Source of the DNA: Acrocarpospora corrugata
Lineage (GTDB): Bacteria > Actinomycetota > Actinomycetes > Streptosporangiales > Streptosporangiaceae
NCBI RefSeq assembly: GCF_009687845.1
Contig: NZ_BLAD01000065.1
Coordinates: 41,059 to 105,058 of the forward strand
Direction: 5' to 3'
Length of the DNA: 64,000 nt
Positions 42,801 to 49,594 of this stretch are shown here, piece by piece (the first letter of the stretch is position 1; each line of letters begins with the position of its first letter). Position numbers and translations under genes: made by a program. Below the pieces are notes generated by a model, which saw nothing but the letters and a program-made list of their open reading frames with translations, made no database searches and was not told where the DNA came from.

Positions 42801-44962
42801 CTCCCTCGCCGCCGGCCCTGTACGACCTCAACGTCTACCTCACCGACGACGGCGAACGCCTGACCGTGCGCGTGGTCCACGACGCGGCGACCTGCCCGCC
42901 GGAACTGGGCGCGGCACTGCTGAACCAGTACGAACTGCGGCTCGCGGAACTCGTCGCGGACCCCCACCGACGCCTGGACAAACCGGACGTGAGCGTCGAT
43001 CAGCCATCGACCCTGGCAACGGCCGCCGTTCCGGCCGACGAGGCGATCCGCCGACTGTCCGACCGGATCGAGCGGGGAACCGGCGTCATCGTGGACGACC
43101 ACGGCGTCCGCACCTCCGCCGCCGTCCACGAGGATGCGGCCCGGATCGCCGCCTCCATCGGGAAAGCCGGCGTGCCCCCAGGCGGTACGGTGGCCGTGCT
43201 GTCGGCGAGGTCCCGCCTGATGCCCGCGATCCTGCTGGGCGTCTGGCTGGCAGGCTGCCGTTACGCCCTGCTCGACCCGGCGCTCCCGCCCCGGCGCCTG
43301 GCCGCCTGCCTGAAGGCTGCCGACCCCGGCGCTCTGCTGATCACGCAGGCCGACCGAGGTAAGGCGACAGCCGCCCTCAACCAACTGGGCGAGCACCTCA
43401 CCGCCCTCGACCAGCTAGGCGAAGACCTCACCGCCCTCGACCAACTGGGCGAGGACCTCGCCGTCCTCAGCGTGGCGGGCGACGGCGAAGTCACCCTCCA
43501 GGGCCGCGCCAGGGCCACCGGTCCGCTCGTATCCCCGGGCTACGTCGCCTTCACGTCGGGAACAACCTCGGGCCCCAAGGCGGTCGTCGCGGAACCAGGT
43601 CCGCTCGCGCACTTCCTCGACTGGTACTGCGACGCGTTCCAGCTCGGCCCCCGCGACCGTTTCTCCTTCCTGTCCGGGCTGGCACACGATCCCCTCCACC
43701 GGGATCTGTTCACGCCGCTGTGGTGCGGCGGCGCGCTGCACGTCCCTCCCCCCGGGCCGTCCACCCCCGAGTCCCTGCTGAAATGGCTAGCGGCCGAGCG
43801 GATCACGGTCGCCAACCTGACCCCGCAGTACTCCCGCCTCCTCGTCGCCGCCGCCGACGCGAGCGGCCTCCGCCTGCCCGACCTCCGGCTGGTCTGCCTG
43901 GCCGGCGACGTGGTCACGCCCCGCGACGTCCAGGATCTGTCGCGCGTCGCCGAACACACGACCGTCGTGGTGGGGTATGGCGCGACGGAGACCCCCCAGC
44001 TCCCCTCGTACCGCCCGATCACCTTGCGCGAGGCCGAAGACTGGGCGGCGCGCCACGGTCCGGCGGCACCACTGCCACTCGGATCCGGTGCGCCGGGCGG
44101 CGAACTGATGGTGACAACGCCATCCGGACGCCCCGCCGCCGTAGGCGAGGTCGGCGAGGTCGTCGTGCGCAGCAGGCATCTGGCGACCGGCTATCTCGAC
44201 GCCGAGCTCACCGGGGAACGCTTCGCCCAGGACCCGGTGCCGGATGTCCGGCGGTTCCGTACCCGCGACCTAGGCCGGCCGCTGCCCGACGGCACCATCG
44301 AGTACCTGGGACGGCTGGACGACGAGGTCAAGGTCCGCGGCCACCGGGTCTCCCCCGCCGAGGTCGACGCGGCGCTGAACCGGCATCCCCAGGTCCGCGA
44401 GTCGATCACCCTCGGCCGCCGCGTCGGCCAGGAGGTCGAACTCGTCTCCTACCTGGTCCCCGTCGGGACCGCACCGGTCGCCGTCGACGAGGTGCGGTCG
44501 TTTCTCGCGCAGGACCTCGCCGCCCACTCACTACCCACCCTGGTGGTCCACATGGACGAACTTCCGCTGACGCCCAACGGCAAGATCGACCGAGCCGCGC
44601 TCCCCGAACCGGCCCCCCGGCGGCCGGTGCTGCGGCCGGCCTACATCCGGCCCTCGGATGACCTCCAACGCCAGATCGGGGACGTGTGGGCGGCGACGCT
44701 CCGCCTCGACCGGGTGGGGGTGGACGACAACTTCTTCGACCTGGGCGGGACCTCCGTGCGGATGACGACCGTCCACACCGCGCTCTGCTCGGAACTGGGG
44801 CAGAACATCCCGCTTCTCGATCTCTACGAGCATCCGACCGTACGGGCCCTCGCCGACCATCTCCGAGGCGACCGGAACGGCGTCACGCGAGCACAGCGCA
44901 GGCGGGTGGCCGTACCCGAGGACGAACGGCGGCGACGCCTGGCCGCGCGGCGCGGCCGGTGA
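39803..44962 (+). CDS. NRPS, A(Gly)-PCP-C-A*-PCP, initiating enzyme
   Basis: 1,719 residues. It begins with an A domain and no C domain, so it is the likely first enzyme. A1 (about 30-520) has TSGSTGRPKG near 228; my pocket reading D-I-L-Q-L-G-V-I-W-K matches the glycine code closely. PCP1 (FFQLGGTS near 588), C (620-1060, HHLAVDG near 771), A2 (1070-1570) and PCP2 (NFFDLGGTS near 1642) follow. A2 is atypical: A3 reads TSGTTSGPKA, the FDxSVWE region reads AHDPLHRD, and YGPTE is YGATE, so its substrate cannot be read. I chose the ATG at 39803 because the operator palindrome lies 30 bases upstream; its ribosome site is weak and a GTG a few codons later is possible. Two in-frame repeat arrays lie in A1 and A2. 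A bidirectional terminator follows the stop. Confidence 0.88.
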   Translation: MLLHVVDKDPTDGVGERAEFSVLPDEESGSIRAWNDTGRVRPEVTLLDLIREQDPESVAVLHGEQQLTYGALLARARILAGHLRGQGVGPGELVAVCLDRGPDLLAALLGVSMSGAAYLPIDPAYPAARTEYVIADSGARVALTERHLEPAGIPALYLSDVLASGDGSAHTAGAASADNAGDGSRDASGDTARDGSRDTPRDTARDASAHFDDELPAVDPRSPAYVLYTSGSTGRPKGVVVPHRALTNFLLWARDLLDAGPRHVWLALTSLSFDISALELYLPLITGGTCVIADSAHDGAEVARLIRAHGVTHVQATPSGWRVLLTGDLPPVVALTGGEPLPRQLARQLRSRVSRLINVYGPTETTIWSTAWEIPTDPDEIRIGSPIDNTTVHVLDRVGRPAPIGVPGELFIGGTGVADGYLGRPALTAERFVPDPFGARSARLYRTGDVARWRPDGSLDFLGRTDDQVKLRGHRIELGEIEAVLEEHPAVRQAVVLVRGDSLVAFFVGRAGDLREHAARKLPPYMVPGAFVEMDSLPLTPNGKVDRRSLPDAPVRPAPTPPRSTGERLVADVYAEVLGLETVGAHDDFFQLGGTSLTSAAVAGELRRRLELDVPSHVVFSCPTPAALAAWLDDARPATRIAGTESSEYPLSPLQFRLWLSHALTPTGTAYTVPVVLDLYGELDTRALRDTLGELTRRHATLRSVVVPRGGRPFARVLTGPPELTITGCAEDGFDPATDEFLGRPYDLSTDPALRAMLLTTENRHRLVLAIHHLAVDGRSTEIILSELGELYTAHLRRTPSRLTPLPLDFGAAATARDLDEESVQRQIGFWARYLEGATPGRLPVNAAAAPAGVGGQHAKHLAPEVRTQVETLARRCGTTSFVVMLAAFGSVLRGWTGQDDICVGVPVSRRDGADLDQVVGFFVNTVAVRIDTSGDPTFSELVGRLGGQWGQIQANADVPFDQVLAETGLERPFAVWFNHLGAPDSAPPMPGLRTSVAPPPSPPALYDLNVYLTDDGERLTVRVVHDAATCPPELGAALLNQYELRLAELVADPHRRLDKPDVSVDQPSTLATAAVPADEAIRRLSDRIERGTGVIVDDHGVRTSAAVHEDAARIAASIGKAGVPPGGTVAVLSARSRLMPAILLGVWLAGCRYALLDPALPPRRLAACLKAADPGALLITQADRGKATAALNQLGEHLTALDQLGEDLTALDQLGEDLAVLSVAGDGEVTLQGRARATGPLVSPGYVAFTSGTTSGPKAVVAEPGPLAHFLDWYCDAFQLGPRDRFSFLSGLAHDPLHRDLFTPLWCGGALHVPPPGPSTPESLLKWLAAERITVANLTPQYSRLLVAAADASGLRLPDLRLVCLAGDVVTPRDVQDLSRVAEHTTVVVGYGATETPQLPSYRPITLREAEDWAARHGPAAPLPLGSGAPGGELMVTTPSGRPAAVGEVGEVVVRSRHLATGYLDAELTGERFAQDPVPDVRRFRTRDLGRPLPDGTIEYLGRLDDEVKVRGHRVSPAEVDAALNRHPQVRESITLGRRVGQEVELVSYLVPVGTAPVAVDEVRSFLAQDLAAHSLPTLVVHMDELPLTPNGKIDRAALPEPAPRRPVLRPAYIRPSDDLQRQIGDVWAATLRLDRVGVDDNFFDLGGTSVRMTTVHTALCSELGQNIPLLDLYEHPTVRALADHLRGDRNGVTRAQRRRVAVPEDERRRRLAARRGR
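40341..40424. repeat. Seven 12-bp in-frame tandem repeats inside the first A domain
   Basis: Seven units of the form CGCGAGACnnnn from 40341 to 40424 encode a hydrophilic insert (GDGS, RDAS, GDTA, RDGS, RDTP, RDTA, RDAS) ahead of the A3 motif. Normal A domains have only a short loop here. Confidence 0.85.
43371..43460. repeat. Three 30-bp in-frame tandem repeats inside the second A domain
   Basis: Units 43371-43400, 43401-43430 and 43431-43460 encode 10-residue blocks of the form ALDQLGEDLT, again just ahead of the A3 motif. Confidence 0.85.
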
Positions 44963-45056
44963 CGGCTCACCACCGAGGTTCTGGTGGCGGACAAGCCGCA
45001 GGCGACAACGCCTGGCCGGCCGGTGACGGGCACGCGGACCCGCCGGGCACAGAAAA

Positions 45057-45082
45057 GCCGCCGGGCCGGTTGGCCCGGCGGC
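45057..45082. terminator. Strong hairpin between convergent NRPS and LLM oxidoreductase genes
   Basis: A perfect 11-bp stem GCCGCCGGGCC / GGCCCGGCGGC with a GGTT loop. On the minus strand it is followed by TTTTCT, a classical intrinsic terminator for the oxidoreductase gene ending at 45085. It may also stop the NRPS transcript from the left. Confidence 0.85.
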
Positions 45083-45084
45083 AC

Positions 45085-46059
45085 CTACGCCAGCGCCGCC
45101 CGGACCGTGTCCAGATACCGGCCCCGGTCGAGGAAGGCGCTGCCGGCCGGGCAGATCAGCATCTGCGTGACACCCTCCGCGGCATAGGCCGCCATCCGGG
45201 CGTGCGACTCCGCCGGCCCGCCGATGGCCGACAGCCCCCGGATCATCTCCTCGTCGGGCCGGCCGGCTCTGATCTGGGCTCCGAATCCGCTGGCCTCGAA
45301 GAGCCGCCGGTAGGTGGGGACCCGCACATACGCGGAGAGATACTCACCGAACCTCGTCTGGTCGGCTTCGACCTCCGGCGTGACCGCCGCGCAGATCAAC
45401 GCGGCGACCTCGAATCCGGCCCCGCCCGGGTAGCGGCCGTCGGTGCGCCGCGCGAACCCGCGCCGCAACGCCGGCATCACCACGTCCCTGACATAGCTCG
45501 GCGTGCACATCCACAGGATCACACCGTCGGCGACTTCCCCGGCCAGTTCGAGCATCCGCGGCCCGAACGTGCCGACGTAGACCGGCAGATCAGAGTGGCG
45601 CTCCTGCGTCGGGGGATAGAAGACATGCCCGCCGAACCATTTCCCGTCGTGATCGGCCTCTCCCTTCTGGATGGCCGCCAACACGATCTCCAGGTACTCG
45701 CGCATGCCGGGCACTGCCGGCGGCGCGGCGCCCGCCCCGACCATCCACTCGCCCACGTCACGGTGCCCGAGCCCGAGCCCGAGAACGAACCGCCCGCCGG
45801 ACAGTTCACCCAGCGTGAGCGCCGTGGACGCCATGGCCACGGGCGGCCTGGAGTAGAGCGGCAGGATCGCGCTGCCGAGCGTGATGCGCTCGGTGCGGGC
45901 CGCCAGCGCGGCGAGCACGGTGCCGCTCTCCCATTGGCCCGGCATCTGGATGAGCCACTGCGAGTCCGCGCCCATCTCCTCGGTGATGTCGACGCGCTCC
46001 AGGGTCTCCTGAAGAGTGACTCCCTGCGGCTCCAGCGCCGCGCCGACCCGATGGCTCAC
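45085..46059 (-). CDS. LLM-class flavin/F420-dependent oxidoreductase
   Basis: A 324-residue luciferase-like oxidoreductase. Typical family segments are [25 protein letters not shown], the turn [16 protein letters not shown], and [21 protein letters not shown]. Many actinobacterial members use F420; others use FMN, and this cannot be settled from sequence alone. It begins at a GTG that overlaps the MbtH stop in a GTGA, so it is translationally coupled to MbtH. This overlap and a GGCGGAA upstream decide the start over longer in-frame options. It is likely a tailoring enzyme, for example a hydroxylation, desaturation or reduction of a residue. Confidence 0.88.
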   Translation of the reverse strand: MSHRVGAALEPQGVTLQETLERVDITEEMGADSQWLIQMPGQWESGTVLAALAARTERITLGSAILPLYSRPPVAMASTALTLGELSGGRFVLGLGLGHRDVGEWMVGAGAAPPAVPGMREYLEIVLAAIQKGEADHDGKWFGGHVFYPPTQERHSDLPVYVGTFGPRMLELAGEVADGVILWMCTPSYVRDVVMPALRRGFARRTDGRYPGGAGFEVAALICAAVTPEVEADQTRFGEYLSAYVRVPTYRRLFEASGFGAQIRAGRPDEEMIRGLSAIGGPAESHARMAAYAAEGVTQMLICPAGSAFLDRGRYLDTVRAALA

Positions 46060-46262
46060 GCTTCCGCCTTTCGCTCTCGCAGGCTGCGTGGCCGCATGTC
46101 GGTCCACACCGTGTTGATGTGCGCGAGGCAGTCGTTCTTCAGCCCTTCGGTCCCATCCGCGCGCCATCCCGGCGGCGGTTCGCGGTCAGCGGGCCAGATC
46201 GAGTACTGCTCTTCTTCATTCACCACGACCTGATAAGTACGCCCGTCGTCGTCCTCATACAT
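46056..46262 (-). CDS. MbtH family NRPS chaperone
   Basis: 68 residues with the full MbtH signature: [10 protein letters not shown], then PPGW, and a terminal TDMRPRSLR. MbtH proteins bind A domains and are needed for their solubility or activity. It is translationally coupled to the LLM oxidoreductase and divergent from the LanB-like gene, with the operator palindrome between them. It presumably serves the three NRPS proteins encoded to the left. Confidence 0.95.
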   Translation of the reverse strand: MYEDDDGRTYQVVVNEEEQYSIWPADREPPPGWRADGTEGLKNDCLAHINTVWTDMRPRSLRERKAEA

Positions 46263-46347
46263 TTACGCTATTCACCGCCGTCATCGCAGGAACTCACAGT
46301 TCATCCTGACGGCGAGTCGAGACCAACCGCCATAGCGGCGGACAAGA

Positions 46348-46363
46348 TGGCGATTTATCGCCA
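46348..46363. promoter_or_regulatory. Cluster operator 2, TGGCGA-TTTA-TCGCCA
   Basis: Perfect palindrome, extending to 7-bp arms (A/T on the outer side), in the 217-base gap between divergent MbtH and LanB-like genes. It is 85 bases from the MbtH start and 116 from the LanB-like start. The spacer differs from operators 1 and 5, so the conserved part is the two arms. Confidence 0.7.
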
Positions 46364-46479
46364 TATATCGTGGCGGACCCCGCTCTACCGGCCCTTCCAC
46401 TATCAGACTAACTGCCGTGAATGGCTTTCTTTCCCGGGTGCGATAAATCCGGTCGATGGATTGAAGGAAGTTGAAGCGA

Positions 46480-48753
46480 ATGAGCAATGACGCGTGGCGT
46501 CCATGGGCCGACGTGGCCGTGCGCAGCGCCGGTTTTCCGATCCATGAGCTTCTCCGGCTCGCGGACCCGGAGACGGCCGCGCTCGCGCTCGACCCGGAAT
46601 CATCGGCCGAACGAATCCACGAGTCCTGGCATCGCGGTATTCACCGGACGTCGGCGCACCTGCTCAGCATGGCCGAGGGCGATTCATTCCAGGCGGCCCT
46701 GCTCTGGCAGAACCCGCACGCCGTCGAGCACGTCACCGGCTGGCTGCGACGCCACGCGGCCGACACCACCCGGACTCGGGATCGGCGTCGCAAAGAGGCC
46801 AAACTGACCCGCTACGCCCAGCGTTACCACGCGCGCAACGAGACCATCGGATTCTTCGGCCCCTGCACCTGGACCGATTTCTCCGACGACGTCGAGGTCA
46901 TCACCGCGCAGCCCGGACCGAACCTGGTCGCGGCGCGCGAGGTGCACTTCGAGGACTGGGCGATCGACGCCCTGGGCACCGCGCTGGCCAAGGACCCGGC
47001 GATCCGGCGTCGGCTGGCCCCGGCCCGCCTGGCCGGTGTCGTGGTGCAGGGCCCGCTGGCCCTGTATCCGGACGGGTCGCCCTGCCGGCTGCCGTCCGTG
47101 GACGCCGCGGTCCTGGCCGCCGTGGACGGCACGAGGACCCCGCGTAGCCTCACGGCCGAACTGCGCTGGCAGGGGTTCACGGGGGTGACCCGCGAGGACG
47201 ACGTGGTCGCGGCGCTGGAACGGCTGCTGGCCCGAGGGCTGATCGTGTGGCGGCCGGACGTCCCGGTCGATCCGTGGCCCGAACGCGCGCTCCGCCGCCA
47301 GTTGCAGGCGCTGCCGGAATCCGATGGCCGCGCGGCGGCCCTCGACGCGCTCGCGCAACTCGAAGACGCCCGCGCGGCGGTGGCGGACGCGGCCGACCAA
47401 CCGGCCGGCCTGGCGAAGGCGTTCACGCTCCTCGACCAGCGGATGAAGCAGCTGACCGAAGCGCCGGCCGTACGCACCAAGGACCAGGGACACTACGGCC
47501 GGCGCGCCGTCTACGAGGACTGCCGCAGGGATGTCGACGTCCGGCTGGGCGCCGGCCTGCGGAGCTCCCTCCTCCCGCCACTGTCCTTGATGCTCGACAG
47601 CGCCCGCTGGCTGACCTGGCGATTCGGCGACCACCTGGAATCGCTCATCGGCGAGTTGTACGACCAGTTCGCCGGTATGACCCCGGGAAACGGCGTTCCG
47701 CTGGGCATCATCGTGAACCAGTTTCTTGACCGGATCTCGGATCCTGCCTGGTCCGCGCCCCTCGTCGAGGAATTCCAGAAGTCCTGGAGCGACATCCTGT
47801 CCTGGCGCGCGGGTGAACGCCGGGTCCGTCGAGACTCGGCCGGCCTCGCCGTACCAGTCGCCGCCGCGTTCGCCGCCCCGCCGCCACTCTGGTACGGCGC
47901 CGCCCAGCACAGCCCCGACGTCATGATCGCAGCCGCCGGCCTGGGGGAACTGCAGGCAGGCCGCTACGAATTCGTCCTGGGCGAGATCCATCTCGCCATG
48001 GCGACCCTCGACAACTACGCGTTCACGACAGCCCACCCCGACCCCGACCGGCTGCGCCACGCCGCCGAGGCGGGGCCCGCCGACCGGCCCCGGGTCGTTC
48101 CCATCTATCCGCGCTCCCCCAAGGTCACCGGACGGAACTACCCGACGCCGGATCTCTTCTCCGATCGCTACTGGTACCTGTCCTTCGCCCCGGGAAACGG
48201 GGCCCGCGCGGTTCCCCGGGGAAGGAGCCTGCCACTGGACGAACTGGTCGCCGAGCGGACCGGCACGTCGATCACCGTACGGACCCGGTCCGGAGCGCGC
48301 ATGCGCGTGCTCGACGTCGTCGGGGAACTCACTCAGGAGGTTCTGGTGAACCTCTTCCAGCCGCTGCCCCCTCTTCCCCACACCCCCCGGGTGACCATCG
48401 ACGACCTGGTGGTGGCCCGCGAGAAGTGGCGCCTGCCCGCGCACACGATCCCGGCGGGCTCCGGGCGGGACGAGCCGGCCGCGTTCGCCGCCCTGCGCCG
48501 CTGGGCCGAGACCACCGGCCTGCCGCGGTTCGTCTTCTGGCGGGCGGCGGGCCGGACCAAGCCGGTCTACCTAGATTTCGACAGCCCGCTGTTCGTCAAC
48601 GACTTCCTCGCCTCGGTACGGCAGGCGCGAGGCGACGGTGTGGTCGAGCTCACCGAGATGCACCCCGATCCGCACCACGTGTGGCTCCCCGACGCCGACG
48701 GCCACCGCTACACCTGCGAACTGCGCCTGGTGCTGGCCGATCAGTCCGGGTGA
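46480..48753 (+). CDS. Lantibiotic-dehydratase-like protein, N-terminal (glutamylation-type) domain only
   Basis: 757 residues resembling the N-terminal domain of LanB dehydratases. The signature RYHARNETIGFFGP (about 115-128) is the family's RxxxRxTPFGxF region. Near the C-terminus, LPRFVFWRAAGRTKPVYLDFDSPLFVNDFL matches the end of that domain. The family adds Glu from Glu-tRNA to Ser/Thr; a separate C-terminal domain removes it to give dehydroalanine, and that second domain is absent here. Related PEARL enzymes add amino acids from tRNA to a peptide. No precursor peptide, LanC or elimination partner is seen in the window. The ATG at 46480 has GAAGGAAG about 10 bases upstream. It lies opposite MbtH under an operator, so it appears to belong to the NRPS pathway. 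Its role there is not known. Confidence 0.78.
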   Translation: MSNDAWRPWADVAVRSAGFPIHELLRLADPETAALALDPESSAERIHESWHRGIHRTSAHLLSMAEGDSFQAALLWQNPHAVEHVTGWLRRHAADTTRTRDRRRKEAKLTRYAQRYHARNETIGFFGPCTWTDFSDDVEVITAQPGPNLVAAREVHFEDWAIDALGTALAKDPAIRRRLAPARLAGVVVQGPLALYPDGSPCRLPSVDAAVLAAVDGTRTPRSLTAELRWQGFTGVTREDDVVAALERLLARGLIVWRPDVPVDPWPERALRRQLQALPESDGRAAALDALAQLEDARAAVADAADQPAGLAKAFTLLDQRMKQLTEAPAVRTKDQGHYGRRAVYEDCRRDVDVRLGAGLRSSLLPPLSLMLDSARWLTWRFGDHLESLIGELYDQFAGMTPGNGVPLGIIVNQFLDRISDPAWSAPLVEEFQKSWSDILSWRAGERRVRRDSAGLAVPVAAAFAAPPPLWYGAAQHSPDVMIAAAGLGELQAGRYEFVLGEIHLAMATLDNYAFTTAHPDPDRLRHAAEAGPADRPRVVPIYPRSPKVTGRNYPTPDLFSDRYWYLSFAPGNGARAVPRGRSLPLDELVAERTGTSITVRTRSGARMRVLDVVGELTQEVLVNLFQPLPPLPHTPRVTIDDLVVAREKWRLPAHTIPAGSGRDEPAAFAALRRWAETTGLPRFVFWRAAGRTKPVYLDFDSPLFVNDFLASVRQARGDGVVELTEMHPDPHHVWLPDADGHRYTCELRLVLADQSG

Positions 48754-48758
48754 ACGCC

Positions 48759-48796
48759 AAGTGGCCGTGGGCGCCGGATCGGCCCCACGGCCACTT
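48759..48796. terminator. Bidirectional hairpin between the LanB-like and type II thioesterase genes
   Basis: A perfect 13-bp stem AAGTGGCCGTGGG / CCCACGGCCACTT with a 12-base loop, in the 44 bases between two converging stop codons. Confidence 0.85.
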
Positions 48797-48797
48797 G

Positions 48798-49562
48798 TCA
48801 TCGGCCGCTGAGTAGTTCTCTGACCGTTTCAATGGTCATGTTCCGGGCCTTCAGCAGAAAGAAGTGATCGCCCGGAAGCATCCTGACGTGGAAGGGGCCG
48901 GTCGTCAGCGCCTCCCAGGCGTACAACTCGGCATCCGGCACCGATACATCGGAGAGACCGCCGAGCACGGTGACCGGGCAGCCGAGCGGCTCCTCCGCCA
49001 CCCATTGGAACCGCTCGAACAGGGCGAAGTCCGCCCGCATGGTCGGCAGCAGCAGATCGACCAGATCCGGCTCGTCGAACAGCTCCCGCGGCGTGCCGCC
49101 GTAACTCCTCAACTTCGTGATCAGCTCTGCCCGGGGCAGGGAGTGGGTCGGCGGCGCCGGATCGGGCCGGTGCGGCGGCCGATTCGCCGACACGATCAGC
49201 CGGACCGGCTCCGGCAGCCCACGCCGGCGCACCTCCCTGACGAACTCGAAGGCGATGCTGGCCCCCATACTGTGCCCGAACAGCGCGTACGGCCGCCGCG
49301 GCAGATAGGCGCCGAACACATCCGCCAGCAGCGCGGCGAGCGCCGGGAGGTCGTCCATCGCCGGCTCCTTCAGCCGGTTCTCCCGGCCCGGCAGCTGCAC
49401 CGGCCAGACCTCGATCCCGCTTTTGGCCAGTTCGGCGCCCCAGGACCGGTAGGCGGAAGCCCCGCCTCCCGCGAACGGGAGGCAGAGCAACCGCTGCCGG
49501 GCCCTCGGCTCGGACCGCGCGCTCAGGGTCCAAGGCTCGGGCGGGAGGTCAGCGCCCAGCAC
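48798..49562 (-). CDS. Type II thioesterase
   Basis: A 254-residue editing thioesterase. It has the start motif LLCLPFAGGGASAYR, the nucleophile elbow GHSMGA, and the catalytic His in LPGDHFFL, so the Ser-Asp-His triad is intact, unlike the terminal TE of the NRPS. Such enzymes clear misloaded carrier proteins. It begins with GTG 32 bases after the PKS stop on the same strand, so it is co-transcribed with the PKS. A terminator hairpin follows it. Confidence 0.92.
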   Translation of the reverse strand: MLGADLPPEPWTLSARSEPRARQRLLCLPFAGGGASAYRSWGAELAKSGIEVWPVQLPGRENRLKEPAMDDLPALAALLADVFGAYLPRRPYALFGHSMGASIAFEFVREVRRRGLPEPVRLIVSANRPPHRPDPAPPTHSLPRAELITKLRSYGGTPRELFDEPDLVDLLLPTMRADFALFERFQWVAEEPLGCPVTVLGGLSDVSVPDAELYAWEALTTGPFHVRMLPGDHFFLLKARNMTIETVRELLSGR

Positions 49563-49594
49563 GGGGCACAGCCCTCGTTGCGACGGTCACGCCG

